Shown: positions 17,535-27,007, counted from the stretch's first letter. The stretch: DNA of 64,000 bases from Chitinophagaceae bacterium (GCA_947454235.1 CANGIY010000002.1:124001-188000); one strand, 5' to 3'. Program-made: numbers and translations. Notes: generated by a model not told the origin, from the sequence alone.

Positions 17535-17991
17535 GTGGGGTAATAGTTGGCGCACTGAATTTTATTGAAACACTGCACGACTCTAAAACACTGCCCAAAG
17601 TATTGGAACAATATGAAAGGATGAAGGGCAGACAAGCAAAGGAAATCTATCTTGACAGGGGCTACAGAGGCCAAAACAAATAGAAGATACACTTTTACAC
17701 ACACCAAAACCAGATAAGAAAATCACGAAAACCAAACGCAAGAAACATAGTCGCAGGGCTGCAATAGAGCCAGTTATTAGGCACCTTAAACATGACTACA
17801 GGATGTTAAGAAATTATCTGAAAGGAGCTGTAGGAGATCAGATAAATGTCCTAATGGCGGCAGCTGCAATGAACTTCAAACGAGTCATGAACTTCTGGCG
17901 TACAGAAGCAATCAACAATTGGAAACTCGTATACAACTTCACTATATACGGGATCCATTTTTTATTGCCTAAACGAAAACTGACTTTTTGA
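17535..17991 (+). pseudogene. IS5-family transposase, C-terminal remnant with frameshift
   Basis: From about 17535 the translation reads GVIVGALNFIETLHDSKTLP, then KEIYLDRGYRG (second DDE-domain Asp), and stops at TAG 17681-17683. In the -1 frame it continues with KITKTKRKKHSRRAAIEPVI (the catalytic Glu), HLKHDYRMLRNYLKGAVGDQ and NVLMAAAAMNFKR, ending at TGA 17989-17991 inside the right terminal repeat region. Restoring one A in the run at 17677-17680 rejoins both frames. The N-terminal half with the first catalytic Asp is absent. The motif order D-GY...R-IEPVI-HLK...NY-KG is that of COG3039/IS5 transposases. Inactive. Confidence 0.82.
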
Positions 17992-18017
17992 GGGACGACT
18001 AAGTAGCAAGCAAAATA

Positions 18018-18041
18018 AAAACCGCCCCGAGAGGCGGTTTT
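18018..18041. terminator. Bidirectional terminator after the second skp gene
   Basis: AAAACCGCC (18018-18026) pairs with GGCGGTTTT (18033-18041), loop CCGAGA. It ends the leftward uppS-bamA-skp-skp unit. Confidence 0.85.
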
Positions 18042-18070
18042 ACTATAATATCATTCAATTTTAAGCTCAA

Positions 18071-18649
18071 TTACTTGATACCCAATTTCGCTTTTACGTA
18101 AGGCAGAATATTATCAGCTTCACGACCGTAAAGGAGAATGCCACCCGCTTTGTCGAAGATGTAATCATAACCTTTTTCTTTAGCTACCGAATTGATTGCT
18201 TTTTCAGCTTTCTCAATAATAGGAGCGTAGAGGTCTTGTTGTTTTTGGTTTACTTTCTCTTTAGCACTTTGTTGAACAGTTTCAATCCTGTTTTGGAGGT
18301 CTTGAATCTCTTTCATTTTTACTTCTTTGATTGCCTCGCTCATTGTTTTTTCTTTCGCTTGGAAATCTTGTCCTTTAGTTTGGTATTCTTTCATCATTGA
18401 TTCCAATTGAGTTTGGAAATCACGAGCATAACGAGCCAGGTCTGAGTCAGCTTTGATTTTTTCAGGCATAATAGACAACAACTCCGCTGAAATGATCCAA
18501 CCGATTTTAAGTCCTGAATGCGGTGTTGCTTCAGAAGCTTCGGTAGTGGTAGTTGATGGAGTGGTAGAACCACTAGGTTTTGCTTTCTGGGCAAATACTA
18601 CATTGCCACACATCAAACCCATGGCAACGATTAGAAACATTTTCTTCAT
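18071..18649 (-). CDS. OmpH/Skp-family periplasmic chaperone (second copy)
   Basis: 192 aa. Signal peptide 1-21 (MKKMFLIVAMGLMCGNVVFA), then a Thr/Ser-rich spacer (about 22-45), the conserved strand GLKIGWIISAELLSIMPEKI, a long charged coiled coil (about 75-150, containing QTQLESMMKEYQTKGQDFQA) and a C-terminal beta-segment GYDYIFDKAGGILLY. This is the Skp/OmpH trimer architecture that holds unfolded outer-membrane proteins for BamA. It is 47 nt after a paralogue, and a TAATTTTG box at 18682-18689 suggests it can also be transcribed alone. The Thr-rich spacer is absent from the first copy. Confidence 0.9.
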   Translation of the reverse strand: MKKMFLIVAMGLMCGNVVFAQKAKPSGSTTPSTTTTEASEATPHSGLKIGWIISAELLSIMPEKIKADSDLARYARDFQTQLESMMKEYQTKGQDFQAKEKTMSEAIKEVKMKEIQDLQNRIETVQQSAKEKVNQKQQDLYAPIIEKAEKAINSVAKEKGYDYIFDKAGGILLYGREADNILPYVKAKLGIK

Positions 18650-18681
18650 TATAAATCTTAAATTAGTAGTTTAAGTGAGCG

Positions 18682-18689
18682 CAAAATTA
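18682..18689 (-). promoter_or_regulatory. -7 promoter element TAATTTTG
   Basis: Exact TAnnTTTG on the minus strand, 32 nt before the second skp start. It overlaps the end of the first skp gene region (stop at 18697), suggesting an internal promoter. Confidence 0.4.
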
Positions 18690-18696
18690 ACTGCAA

Positions 18697-19218
18697 TTAT
18701 TTATTAATCCCAAGAATTTTAAGAACGTCATCAGAGCGATCAATCTTGGGGTCGGCGTAAAATAAAGTTACTCCGCCTGATTTATCGAGCACTACATCGT
18801 AGCCTCTTTGAGTAGCCATTTTCTGAACGGCATTGAAAACGCGGTCTTGAATTGGCTTAACAAGCTCCTGGCGTTTGCGGAACAAATCACCTTCGAAACC
18901 AAAGCGTTGTTTCTGCAAATCTTTAGTTGTTTTTTCTTTAGCCACTATTTCATCTTCTCTGCGTTTTCTCATATCGTCAGATAGCATCGGGCGTTCAGCC
19001 TGATAGCTTTTGTACATTTTATCTACTTCAGCCATCGACTTGTCAATTTCCTCCTGCCATGCTTTTGAAACAGCATCCAGTTTTGCTTGAGCGTCTTTGT
19101 AGTCATCCATTTTTTCAAGGATGTAGCGTGAATCAATTACGCAGTATTTACCGTTTTGTGCATAGGTGCCTATTGAAGCAAAAAATGCAATTACGAGTGC
19201 CAAAAAACTTCTTTTCAT
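18697..19218 (-). CDS. OmpH/Skp-family periplasmic chaperone (first copy)
   Basis: 173 aa. Signal peptide 1-20 (MKRSFLALVIAFFASIGTYA), then KYCVIDSRYILEKM, a coiled-coil middle (about 40-125) and GYDVVLDKSGGVTLFYADP before a helical end. It is the usual length of the family and more typical than its downstream paralogue. It chaperones nascent outer-membrane proteins in the periplasm. It lies 118 nt downstream of bamA, so the chaperones are made with the insertase they serve. Confidence 0.92.
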   Translation of the reverse strand: MKRSFLALVIAFFASIGTYAQNGKYCVIDSRYILEKMDDYKDAQAKLDAVSKAWQEEIDKSMAEVDKMYKSYQAERPMLSDDMRKRREDEIVAKEKTTKDLQKQRFGFEGDLFRKRQELVKPIQDRVFNAVQKMATQRGYDVVLDKSGGVTLFYADPKIDRSDDVLKILGINK

Positions 19219-19336
19219 AGATTACAGTTTGATTTTATGAGGTTTAATAACTCAAATATGCTATTACAAATTGCTTGCCAAAGTGCGTTGCAGAGTTATA
19301 TGACCGTTTATTACGACTGTTTTTAACATTCTTTGT

Positions 19337-21985
19337 TTATTCTGGTTCGAAACCTAACATGAAGGTAAACTTGCCCAGATCAGAGAAACTAGTTGTACCA
19401 CCATTAGGGTTGTATTTGTCGATACCAATACCGTAGTCAAGACCCAACAATCCGAACATAGGCAGGAACAACCTGATACCTAAACCAACGTCGCGATTGA
19501 GTTTGAATGGATCGTAAGTTTTAATATTACCCCATGCATTGGCTGCATCGCAGAAAGCGATACCATAAATGGTTGCTGTAGGTGCCAAAGAGAACGGATA
19601 CCTGATTTCGGCTGTGTACTTATTAAAGATAGTAGCACCAGAGAAATACACATCATACCCGCGTTGCGAAACGATGTCTTTACCAATGAAGTAAGAATAG
19701 CCTGAAAGACCATCACCACCCAACTGGAAGCGCTCGAACGGAGCGTAACCAATGTCTTTGTTGTAATAGCCCATAAAGCCATATTTAGACGCCAACCTGA
19801 TTACTAAGTTGCCGGCAATTTTTTGATAGAAGTCGGCTGTGAACTTGTATTTATGGTATTCAATCCATTTGTATTTTGCTGAAGCATCTTCAGTAGCATA
19901 GTCGTTTCCGGAGAAAGCACTGAATGGGGGTGTAAACTGCATTGTGAACTGCACATTGGCACCTGACTTAGGGTACAATGGTTGATCGATGTTGTTACGA
20001 GAAAGCACCAATTTGAAGTGCAAATCGTTTGCATAACCATTGTTGAAGTCAGATGTTAAAGCGTAGTTTTTTAAACGATAATTGTTGTAGAACAAACCGT
20101 AGTTAAATACGAAGTAGTTATCCGGTTTTTTCAAACGTTTACCGAAAGAGATACCGCCACCAAACATTCTTAAATATGCAGCATTAGGATCGCCACCTAC
20201 AGCTACAGAAGAATAACGTGAATAGGTAAGATTTACTGTAAATGAATTTGGTTTTTTACCACCCAACCATGGCTCAGTAAATGAAGAAGTCAATGAGTTG
20301 TAATAAGCACCATTTGAAGAGTAGTTCAACGAGAACTTCTGGCCATCGCCCACCGGCAGCGGATCCCATTTTTTTGGGTGCAAAACGTTGCGGATAGCAA
20401 AGTTGTTGAACACAACGCCTAAAGTACCGTAGAAGCTTAGTCCACCACCAAAACCGGCAGAAAGCTGCAATTGATCACTTGACTTTTCAACCACTGTAAA
20501 GTCAATGTCAACAGTACCATCTTCAGCATGTGGCTTTGGTTGGATATTAATTTTTTCAGGGTCGAAATAGCCTAACTGAGAAATCTCCCTATTGGTATAA
20601 ATAAGGTCAGAACGACTGAATTTATTACCAGGAAGTGTACGAAGTTCACGCCTTACAACATGTTCGTTGGTTCTGTCGTTACCGTAAATGTTGATATCAC
20701 GAATTGTAGCCTGAGAACCCTCAGTTACACGCATTTCATAGTTTATAGTGTCATGGAGCACAGATGCTTCAACAGGGTCAATGTTAAAGAACAAATAACC
20801 ATCGTCCATATAAAGGCTGTACACATCTTCGCCACCTTCAGGACTTAGCTGCCTTCCGAGACGAGTTTCCAACATTTGTTGGTTGTACACATCACCCTTT
20901 TTAATAGCTAGTACTTTAGAAAGCACTTCCGACGAATACTTGGTATTTCCTTTCCAAACGATATCGCCGAAATAGTACTTATGTCCTTCTGAAACGCGGA
21001 TATCGATGTTCAGATTACCATTCAAAGAAGGGTAGATTGTGTCACTTACTACCGATGCATCTCTAAAACCAAGCGTATTTAAGTAGCCTACCAAGGTCGA
21101 TTTATCAGATTCATACTTTGATTGATTGAACTTAGAAGAAGACATGCTCAAACGCAAGTATGGGTCAAGTGCTTCAAGTGTTTTAGATGGAGAAAGATAG
21201 CCTTTGTCATCAATGTATTTTTTGAAAGAACGCTTCGGTACTTCATAAACACTTTTGTCTTCATTCGGATGAAGTGTGAACCTCATCATTTCATGGGTAG
21301 ATTTCAACGTGCGCTTTAAACGTGTTTCAGAAGCGAAATCGGCACCAACAATATTGATTTGATTGATTTTTGTTTTGTTGCCTTTTTCCACGTTGAAAAT
21401 CAATGCAACCTTGTTAATGCTTCCGGTATCTACTTTTTCAACTACCGAAACATCACAACGACCATATCCTTTTTCAACAAAAAACTTTTTAATTCTTATT
21501 AAAGCTTCTTTTTTAGTTGCTTCAGTAACTACTTTATTTACAACCAGTGGCATCTTGGTTTTCAATTCTTTAGCTTCTGCCACTTTAATGTTTCTGAAAC
21601 GGAAACCGCTTAACCTTGGGCGCTCTTCAACTTCAATATTCAGGAATATTTTGTCGTCGATATACTTTACAACTGTAATCTTAACGTTTGAGAACAATTC
21701 TTGTTTCCATAGTGCTTTAATTGCTTTAGAAACACTCTCGTCGTTCGGGAGTTTAATTTTTTGACCTACCGTTAGGTTGGTTACTGCGATTATGAGGTCG
21801 GCATCGAGGTACTGAGAACCCGAAACTGTAACACCACCTAGTTCATATTCTTTGGGTTTATTTTCACTTTCACCCGACTGGTACTGCCTAAGTCCTCCGG
21901 ACCTTGACCCGATTTGACCCATTGCAGGAAGTGTAAATATCGACGAAAATAAAACGAGGAAATATATTGATCCGTTTTTAAACAT
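19337..21985 (-). CDS. bamA: Outer-membrane protein assembly factor BamA (Omp85)
   Basis: 882 aa from ATG 21985. Longer open starts exist, but MFKNGSIYFLVLFSSIFTLP is a clear signal peptide and this ATG lies 1 nt after the uppS stop. Repeated POTRA domains cover about 50-475: YELGGVTVSGSQYLDADLII opens the first, KTKINQINIVGA the third, YFGDIVWKGNTKYSSEVLSK another, and ATIRDINIYGNDRTNEHVVR the last. The C-terminal 16-strand barrel starts near 490 (LSAGFGGGLSFYGTLG); RFQLGGDGLSGY is the conserved Omp85 barrel loop. It ends FTFMLGFEPE, slightly past the usual terminal aromatic. It inserts beta-barrel proteins into the outer membrane and is essential. Co-transcribed with uppS and skp. Confidence 0.96.
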   Translation of the reverse strand: MFKNGSIYFLVLFSSIFTLPAMGQIGSRSGGLRQYQSGESENKPKEYELGGVTVSGSQYLDADLIIAVTNLTVGQKIKLPNDESVSKAIKALWKQELFSNVKITVVKYIDDKIFLNIEVEERPRLSGFRFRNIKVAEAKELKTKMPLVVNKVVTEATKKEALIRIKKFFVEKGYGRCDVSVVEKVDTGSINKVALIFNVEKGNKTKINQINIVGADFASETRLKRTLKSTHEMMRFTLHPNEDKSVYEVPKRSFKKYIDDKGYLSPSKTLEALDPYLRLSMSSSKFNQSKYESDKSTLVGYLNTLGFRDASVVSDTIYPSLNGNLNIDIRVSEGHKYYFGDIVWKGNTKYSSEVLSKVLAIKKGDVYNQQMLETRLGRQLSPEGGEDVYSLYMDDGYLFFNIDPVEASVLHDTINYEMRVTEGSQATIRDINIYGNDRTNEHVVRRELRTLPGNKFSRSDLIYTNREISQLGYFDPEKINIQPKPHAEDGTVDIDFTVVEKSSDQLQLSAGFGGGLSFYGTLGVVFNNFAIRNVLHPKKWDPLPVGDGQKFSLNYSSNGAYYNSLTSSFTEPWLGGKKPNSFTVNLTYSRYSSVAVGGDPNAAYLRMFGGGISFGKRLKKPDNYFVFNYGLFYNNYRLKNYALTSDFNNGYANDLHFKLVLSRNNIDQPLYPKSGANVQFTMQFTPPFSAFSGNDYATEDASAKYKWIEYHKYKFTADFYQKIAGNLVIRLASKYGFMGYYNKDIGYAPFERFQLGGDGLSGYSYFIGKDIVSQRGYDVYFSGATIFNKYTAEIRYPFSLAPTATIYGIAFCDAANAWGNIKTYDPFKLNRDVGLGIRLFLPMFGLLGLDYGIGIDKYNPNGGTTSFSDLGKFTFMLGFEPE

Positions 21986-21986
21986 T

Positions 21987-22742
21987 CTATACGGTAGTCT
22001 TTTGAATTTGATCACTTGTTTTGCCGAATCTTCTTTCCCTTTTTTGGTAGTCAAGCACGGCTTCAAATAAATTATCCTTTCTGAAATCAGGCCAATGCAC
22101 GGGCGTAAAATATAACTCGGCATAGGCTAACTGGTACAACAGAAAATTACTAATCCTACTCTCACCACTAGTCCTGATCATCAATTCAGGGTCGGGGAAA
22201 TTGCAGGTATCTAAACAACTTTTAAAATCTTCTTCAGTAATGTTTTCAGCTAATAGTTCGCCTTTAGCCACCTTTGACGCTAACGCTTTTGAAGCGTTTA
22301 AAATCTCCAGGCGAGAGCTGTAACTAAGAGCCAGTACAAGGTTAAGCCCGGTATTTTCTCCGGTAATTTCCATGCCCTCATTCATCTCTTTCTGGCAAAC
22401 TTCAGGCAGGCTGGCAAAGTCGCCAATAACATGAAGCTTTACATTATTTTTTTTGAGGTCATCTACTTCTTTTCTGATGGTATTCACCAGTAATTCCATC
22501 AATGCGTCTACTTCTGCCTTGGGGCGATTCCAGTTTTCAGTGGAAAAAGCATACAAAGTGAGGTATTTTACACCTAATTCGCCACATGTATTTACAATTT
22601 CGCGAACACTTACCACACCTTCGTAATGCCCATAAACCCTTTCTTGTCCCCTTTCCTTCGCCCAACGTCCATTACCATCCATAATAATGGCAATATGAGA
22701 AGGGATTCTAGAAGGGTCAATCTTCGATTTTAAATCGGTCAT
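21987..22742 (-). CDS. uppS: Undecaprenyl-diphosphate synthase (cis-prenyltransferase)
   Basis: 251 aa, normal length. IAIIMDGNGRWAKERG (17-32) carries the catalytic Asp22 and the Gly-Asn-Gly-Arg-Trp diphosphate loop. YLTLYAFSTENWNRP and LMIRTSGESRISNFLLYQ, near 198-215, are the other two signatures, and FTPVHWPDF follows. It condenses isopentenyl diphosphate onto farnesyl diphosphate to make the C55 carrier used for peptidoglycan and O-antigen. Head of the uppS-bamA-skp-skp operon, with a promoter box at 22762-22769. Confidence 0.96.
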   Translation of the reverse strand: MTDLKSKIDPSRIPSHIAIIMDGNGRWAKERGQERVYGHYEGVVSVREIVNTCGELGVKYLTLYAFSTENWNRPKAEVDALMELLVNTIRKEVDDLKKNNVKLHVIGDFASLPEVCQKEMNEGMEITGENTGLNLVLALSYSSRLEILNASKALASKVAKGELLAENITEEDFKSCLDTCNFPDPELMIRTSGESRISNFLLYQLAYAELYFTPVHWPDFRKDNLFEAVLDYQKRERRFGKTSDQIQKTTV

Positions 22743-22761
22743 CAGGAATTTTTAAAGTTCG

Positions 22762-22769
22762 CAAAAGTA
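22762..22769 (-). promoter_or_regulatory. -7 promoter element TACTTTTG
   Basis: Exact TAnnTTTG on the minus strand, 19 nt before the uppS ATG, at the distance seen for other promoters here. Confidence 0.55.
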
Positions 22770-22996
22770 ACAAAAATAGGAGTATAGGCAGTGTAAATAT
22801 GGAAATACATTTAGTTTAACTACATTTTAACTGCAAACCAAAAATTCTCCATCATTCGTTAACGTTTTGAGCGTCAGGCGATGTTTGAAAGGCAATTGGT
22901 ACAAAGTTTGTGGATTAGTTGTCAGGATGTTCAGAGTCAATTGGAGATTAACCGCTTAATGACTTTTGATTATGCTTTTTTTAACACGCTTGTGAC

Positions 22997-23004
22997 TACA
23001 TTTG
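22997..23004 (+). promoter_or_regulatory. -7 promoter element TACATTTG
   Basis: Exact match upstream of the S41 protease gene. It overlaps the TTG at 23002, so transcription would begin after it and translation more likely starts at ATG 23029 or 23041. Confidence 0.55.
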
Positions 23005-23028
23005 TTTAAATTTCATTTTAAGAGGTCT

Positions 23029-25224
23029 ATGTTGAAATTCATGAGGAATAAGATTCTTATACCAACCCTGATTGTGCTGTGTCTTGCAGCGTTTTTATCT
23101 TTTAAATTAACCGGATCCAGTAAACGTTCTTCGCAAGAAAAAAGGAAACTTGCAATTGAAGTTGTGATGGCTGCAATTCAACACGAACACTTCTCGCCAC
23201 GCCCTGTTGATGATACTTTTTCTTCGAGGGTGTTCAAGAAAACAATGGACGCATTCGATGCAGGAAAAACCTTTTTTACCAAGCAAGATTTTCAAGTACT
23301 CAAACGATATGAGTTTCAAATTGATGATGAAATAAAATCAGGTTCACTTGAGTTTTTCGATTCATTAGATGCAATTTATCAAAGGAGGATTGCTCAATGC
23401 GAGAAAATCTATGAAAAATGCCTCGAAAAACCATTCGTATTTGATGGTAACGAACGCCTTGAACTAGATAACAAAAAAGACGATTTCCCTGATGGTGAAG
23501 CTGGCCAGGTTGACAAATGGACTAAAATCCTGAAATTCCGTACGCTTGAAAAGTTCATTGACCTGAAAGACGATCAGGACAAAAAGAAAGTGGATTCTCC
23601 TAAAGCGCACTTCAAAACTGAAGCTGAACTCGAATTAGAAGCACGCGAATATGCTAAGAAAACAGAAGCGAGGATATTTAAAAGCATCCACAAATGGAAG
23701 GATAACGACCGTTTTACCGCTTATGTAAACCAAATTACCGAGTGTCAGGACCCGCATACTAATTACATGCCTCCACAAAACAAAGAAGATTTCGATGTTG
23801 CTATGAGCGGCAGTTTCTTTGGGATTGGTGCTGCACTGAAAGAAAATTTCGACAATGGCAAAATCACAATTACTTCAATTGTCACCGGTAGCCCATCTTG
23901 GAAACAAGGTGACTTAAAGCCTGATGACGAGATTTTGAAAGTTGCTCAAGGTAGTGGTGTTCCAGTTGAAGTAACAGGATTTGAAATTAACGAAGTCGTG
24001 AAATTGATTCGCGGTCCTAAAGGCACTGAAGTTAAACTCACGGTAAAAAAGCCTGATGGTACCATCAAAGTAGTTTCATTGTACCGCGACGTAATTACGT
24101 TGGAAGAGACATTTGCAAAATCGGCAGTGATTCAAAAGAGCAACACAAAGGTCGGTTATATCTACTTGCCTGAGTTTTATGCTGATTTTAACCATACCAG
24201 CATGAGGCGTTGTTGCATAGACGTATTAGAAGAAGTGAAAAAGCTGAAAGCAGAAGGCGTTAACAGCATCATACTTGACTTGAGGGGTAATGGCGGCGGT
24301 TCTTTGAACGACGTTGTTGAGATGGCTTCGATATTCGTTGGTAAAAATCCCGTTGTACAGGTTAAAAACAGCAATTCAGGAGTTAACATTCTTCGTTCCA
24401 GCATGTGCGATACTGCTTTGTTCAATGGTCCAATGGCTGTAATGGTGAATGAAGGAAGTGCGTCAGCATCTGAAATTATGGCTGCTGCATTGCAAGACTT
24501 CAAACGTGCGGTAATTGTTGGTGCCCCTACATTTGGAAAGGGTACCGTACAAAAAATGTTGCGCCTTGACGAGTTGTTGAACCCTATGACACGCATTCAG
24601 CTTCAAAGTGGCGCTGATAGTGCTGAACCTTCATTAGGTGAAGTAAAACTGACAATGGAAAAATTCTACCGCGTAAACGGAGGTTCAACTCAATTGAAAG
24701 GTGTAGTTCCAGATATTATTCTTCCAGATGCACTAGATTATATCGACGATGAAGACCTCGGTGAAAGAAAAAACAAATCTGCATTACCTTACGATGAAAT
24801 TGCACCTGCACCATACGAGCCGGTAAATAAAGTTTTCGATATCGCAAAATTGTCGCAATTGAGCAAAGAACGTATTGCTAAGAATGAGGGATTTGCTTTG
24901 ATTGAAGAAACGGCGTCAGAGCGCAAAAAGAAAATGGATGACAGATCGGTTTCATTGAACGAAAAACTGTATAGAAAAGAGCAGACTGAAACTAAAGCTC
25001 TAAATAAAAAAATTGATGAGTTGAATAAGAAAATCACGCCGATGACGGTTAAAAATCCGCAGGCTGATTTGTCGAAAATAAATGTAGACACGACTACTGC
25101 GAATAAAAATAAGGAGTGGTTGAAGAATGTAGGTAAAGACATCTACTTATCAGAAACGGTGAATATTCTTGACGACATGTTAAATATGCGCACCAATTCA
25201 GTGAACATCTCAAACAAAAAATAA
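23029..25224 (+). CDS. Tail-specific (C-terminal processing) protease, S41 family
   Basis: About 731 aa from ATG 23029; the longer TTG start at 23002 overlaps the promoter box and ATG 23041 is the alternative. An N-terminal hydrophobic anchor (KILIPTLIVLCLAAFLSFKL) exports it to the periplasm. Next comes an alpha-helical TSP N-domain, a PDZ domain (starting near GIGAALKENFDNGKITITSI), the S41 core with NSIILDLRGNGGGSL, the catalytic Ser in VNEGSASASEIMAAA and Lys in APTFGKGTVQ, and a charged helical C-terminus (DUF3340-like). This is the Prc/Tsp layout; it degrades or trims periplasmic proteins by their C-termini. First of a unit with M23 and peroxiredoxin genes (15 and 10 nt gaps). Confidence 0.93.
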   Translation: MLKFMRNKILIPTLIVLCLAAFLSFKLTGSSKRSSQEKRKLAIEVVMAAIQHEHFSPRPVDDTFSSRVFKKTMDAFDAGKTFFTKQDFQVLKRYEFQIDDEIKSGSLEFFDSLDAIYQRRIAQCEKIYEKCLEKPFVFDGNERLELDNKKDDFPDGEAGQVDKWTKILKFRTLEKFIDLKDDQDKKKVDSPKAHFKTEAELELEAREYAKKTEARIFKSIHKWKDNDRFTAYVNQITECQDPHTNYMPPQNKEDFDVAMSGSFFGIGAALKENFDNGKITITSIVTGSPSWKQGDLKPDDEILKVAQGSGVPVEVTGFEINEVVKLIRGPKGTEVKLTVKKPDGTIKVVSLYRDVITLEETFAKSAVIQKSNTKVGYIYLPEFYADFNHTSMRRCCIDVLEEVKKLKAEGVNSIILDLRGNGGGSLNDVVEMASIFVGKNPVVQVKNSNSGVNILRSSMCDTALFNGPMAVMVNEGSASASEIMAAALQDFKRAVIVGAPTFGKGTVQKMLRLDELLNPMTRIQLQSGADSAEPSLGEVKLTMEKFYRVNGGSTQLKGVVPDIILPDALDYIDDEDLGERKNKSALPYDEIAPAPYEPVNKVFDIAKLSQLSKERIAKNEGFALIEETASERKKKMDDRSVSLNEKLYRKEQTETKALNKKIDELNKKITPMTVKNPQADLSKINVDTTTANKNKEWLKNVGKDIYLSETVNILDDMLNMRTNSVNISNKK

Positions 25225-25239
25225 AAGCTGCTAATTAAT

Positions 25240-26997
25240 ATGAAGCGCCCCTTTATAATGTTAAAAAAAGCGTTCCTGGGGGCGCTTTTTTTATTCAGCA
25301 TAGGCAGTACCTATGCTCAAAATAAAGTTCAATACCCATCCGGTTACTTCTTAAACCCAATTGGTTTGCCCATATTTCTAGCAGGCAATTTTGGAGAATG
25401 CCGTCCGGGGCATTTTCATAGCGGCATTGACATTAAAACTTTGGGTGAAGAAAACCATGAAGTTCACGCGGCGGCAGAAGGGTATATAGCTCGTATAAAA
25501 ATGGAGAAGGGCGGCTTCGGTCATGCACTTTATATTATGCACCCCAATGGTTATACAACCTTGTATGCGCACTTAAATAACTTCTCACCAGCATTACAGA
25601 AATACCTAAGAGAAAAGCAATACGAGCAAAAACGTTGGGATCTTGATCTATCATTATCACCAACTCAGTTTCCTGTTGCTAAGGGCGACTTAATCGCTTT
25701 TTCAGGAAATACCGGAGCGTCAACAGCACCTCACCTGCACTTTGAAGTGCGCAATACCAAAACGGAGCACCCTTTGAACCCAATGTTGTTTCATTTTGAA
25801 ATGAAAGACACTATACCTGCAAAGCCTATGGAATTAGCTGTGTATACCGGTTCCGTATATAATAATGGAAAGGCATTGCCCGATTTTGTACCACTCAAGT
25901 TAGCTGGAGATGCATATAAGCCCGCTTCGGTAAAAGGCGATGTTGTACAGTTGACCAGCGATACGTTAGTTATTACTTCCGAAAATCCTGTAGGATTTGG
26001 TGTCAATGTTGACGACTATATGAATGGTAGCGACAATACGTTGGCGCCGCTCACAATGTCATTAATGATTGATGGGAAAACGCAGTCGGGTATTTTCTTA
26101 GATGATATTGGCTATGATGTTACGAGATACATAAATGCCTTCGCTGATTATAAAGCGCATAGACTGACAGGTAAATGGTATCAGCTTCTATTTCAATTGC
26201 CCGGCAACAAATTAGATGGTATTTATAATAACCTCAATCAGAACAAGGGTAGGATTGAAATGTTTGACAATCGCACCCACAAAATGGAAATATCAATTAT
26301 TGATAACAGCGGCAATAAAAGTCAGATAGCTACTTATATTAAGCTCTTAAAATCACCTTCTCCACCGTCTGTTTCTGCCGATAAAGTATTTAATATAGGA
26401 AGAGCTCATTATTTCGAAGATGCTGGCATCAAGTTCACGCTCGATGAAAAAGCACTTTACGAAGATTTGGCATTTAACTACGAATGTTTCAAGGGCAAGC
26501 ACGAATACTCACATGAATATCGCCTGCATTACCCATTTGTGCCACTTCATAGTTATTCTGAATTACAGATAAAAGCAGAAAAAGCAATTCCTGAAGACTT
26601 GAAAAACAAGGTGATTGTTCAATGTTTTGACGGTAAAAGCACATCGGGTAGTGCGGTTACAAGTTCTGGTAATGGCTGGTACAAAACCAAGTTTCGTGAG
26701 TTTGGTAACTATTGGCTCGATGTTGATACTAAAGGACCTAAAATCGCTAGTAAATATAAACAGGGTGTTCGTATGAGCAAAGCTGAAAAAATTGTGTTTA
26801 CAGTTACTGATGATAAGACTTCAGTAAAATCATTCAGTGGGTTTATTGATGATAAATGGGTGTGTTTTGAACAACACGGCAGCTCGTTCTTCTATGAGTT
26901 TGATAGCCACTGTACGACAGGGAAACATAAGTTATTGTTTAAGGCAATAGACGAATCAGGCAATGCGTCGCAAGTAAGTCTTAATTTTGTAAGGTAA
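25240..26997 (+). CDS. M23 (LytM) family metallopeptidase
   Basis: 585 aa. Signal peptide 1-27. The LytM domain occupies about 45-185: GHFHSGIDI (57-65) supplies the zinc His60 and Asp64, and HLHFEVR (165-171) the other His pair, so all metal ligands are present. The remaining 400 residues are beta-rich with an Ig-like end (FTVTDDKTSVKSFSGFIDDK) and probably position the enzyme. It should cut peptide cross-links of peptidoglycan, or activate an amidase, in the periplasm. It is translated 15 nt after the S41 protease; in other bacteria Prc-type proteases control M23 endopeptidase levels, which makes this pairing sensible (inference). Confidence 0.92.
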   Translation: MKRPFIMLKKAFLGALFLFSIGSTYAQNKVQYPSGYFLNPIGLPIFLAGNFGECRPGHFHSGIDIKTLGEENHEVHAAAEGYIARIKMEKGGFGHALYIMHPNGYTTLYAHLNNFSPALQKYLREKQYEQKRWDLDLSLSPTQFPVAKGDLIAFSGNTGASTAPHLHFEVRNTKTEHPLNPMLFHFEMKDTIPAKPMELAVYTGSVYNNGKALPDFVPLKLAGDAYKPASVKGDVVQLTSDTLVITSENPVGFGVNVDDYMNGSDNTLAPLTMSLMIDGKTQSGIFLDDIGYDVTRYINAFADYKAHRLTGKWYQLLFQLPGNKLDGIYNNLNQNKGRIEMFDNRTHKMEISIIDNSGNKSQIATYIKLLKSPSPPSVSADKVFNIGRAHYFEDAGIKFTLDEKALYEDLAFNYECFKGKHEYSHEYRLHYPFVPLHSYSELQIKAEKAIPEDLKNKVIVQCFDGKSTSGSAVTSSGNGWYKTKFREFGNYWLDVDTKGPKIASKYKQGVRMSKAEKIVFTVTDDKTSVKSFSGFIDDKWVCFEQHGSSFFYEFDSHCTTGKHKLLFKAIDESGNASQVSLNFVR

Positions 26998-27007
26998 AAT
27001 TCAATCA

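Larger units (their letters stand above)
16670..17999 (+). mobile_element. Degenerate IS5-type insertion sequence with imperfect terminal inverted repeats
   Basis: The left end 16670-16684 (GTCGACCCTCAAAAA) and the reverse complement of the right end 17985-17999 (GTCGTCCCTCAAAAA) match at 14 of 15 bases. Both ends are flanked by the dinucleotide TA (16668-16669 and 18000-18001), compatible with a 2-bp target duplication as in some IS5/IS427-group elements. The right third encodes a frameshifted transposase C-terminus. The left two thirds carry no recognisable transposase but hold tiny ORFs, a 103-aa orphan gene and several palindromes. At 1330 bp the length is normal for the family, so the N-terminal half was replaced, not simply deleted. 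It cannot transpose on its own. Confidence 0.72.

Noticed and set aside
17345-17707. 120-aa minus-strand ORF across the IS remnant
   Set aside because: It runs antisense through the orphan gene end, the palindromes and the transposase fragment; the sense strand carries recognisable transposase motifs.
21986-22123. N-terminal extension of bamA
   Set aside because: It overlaps uppS in another frame; a normal signal peptide begins at 21985, one base after the uppS stop.
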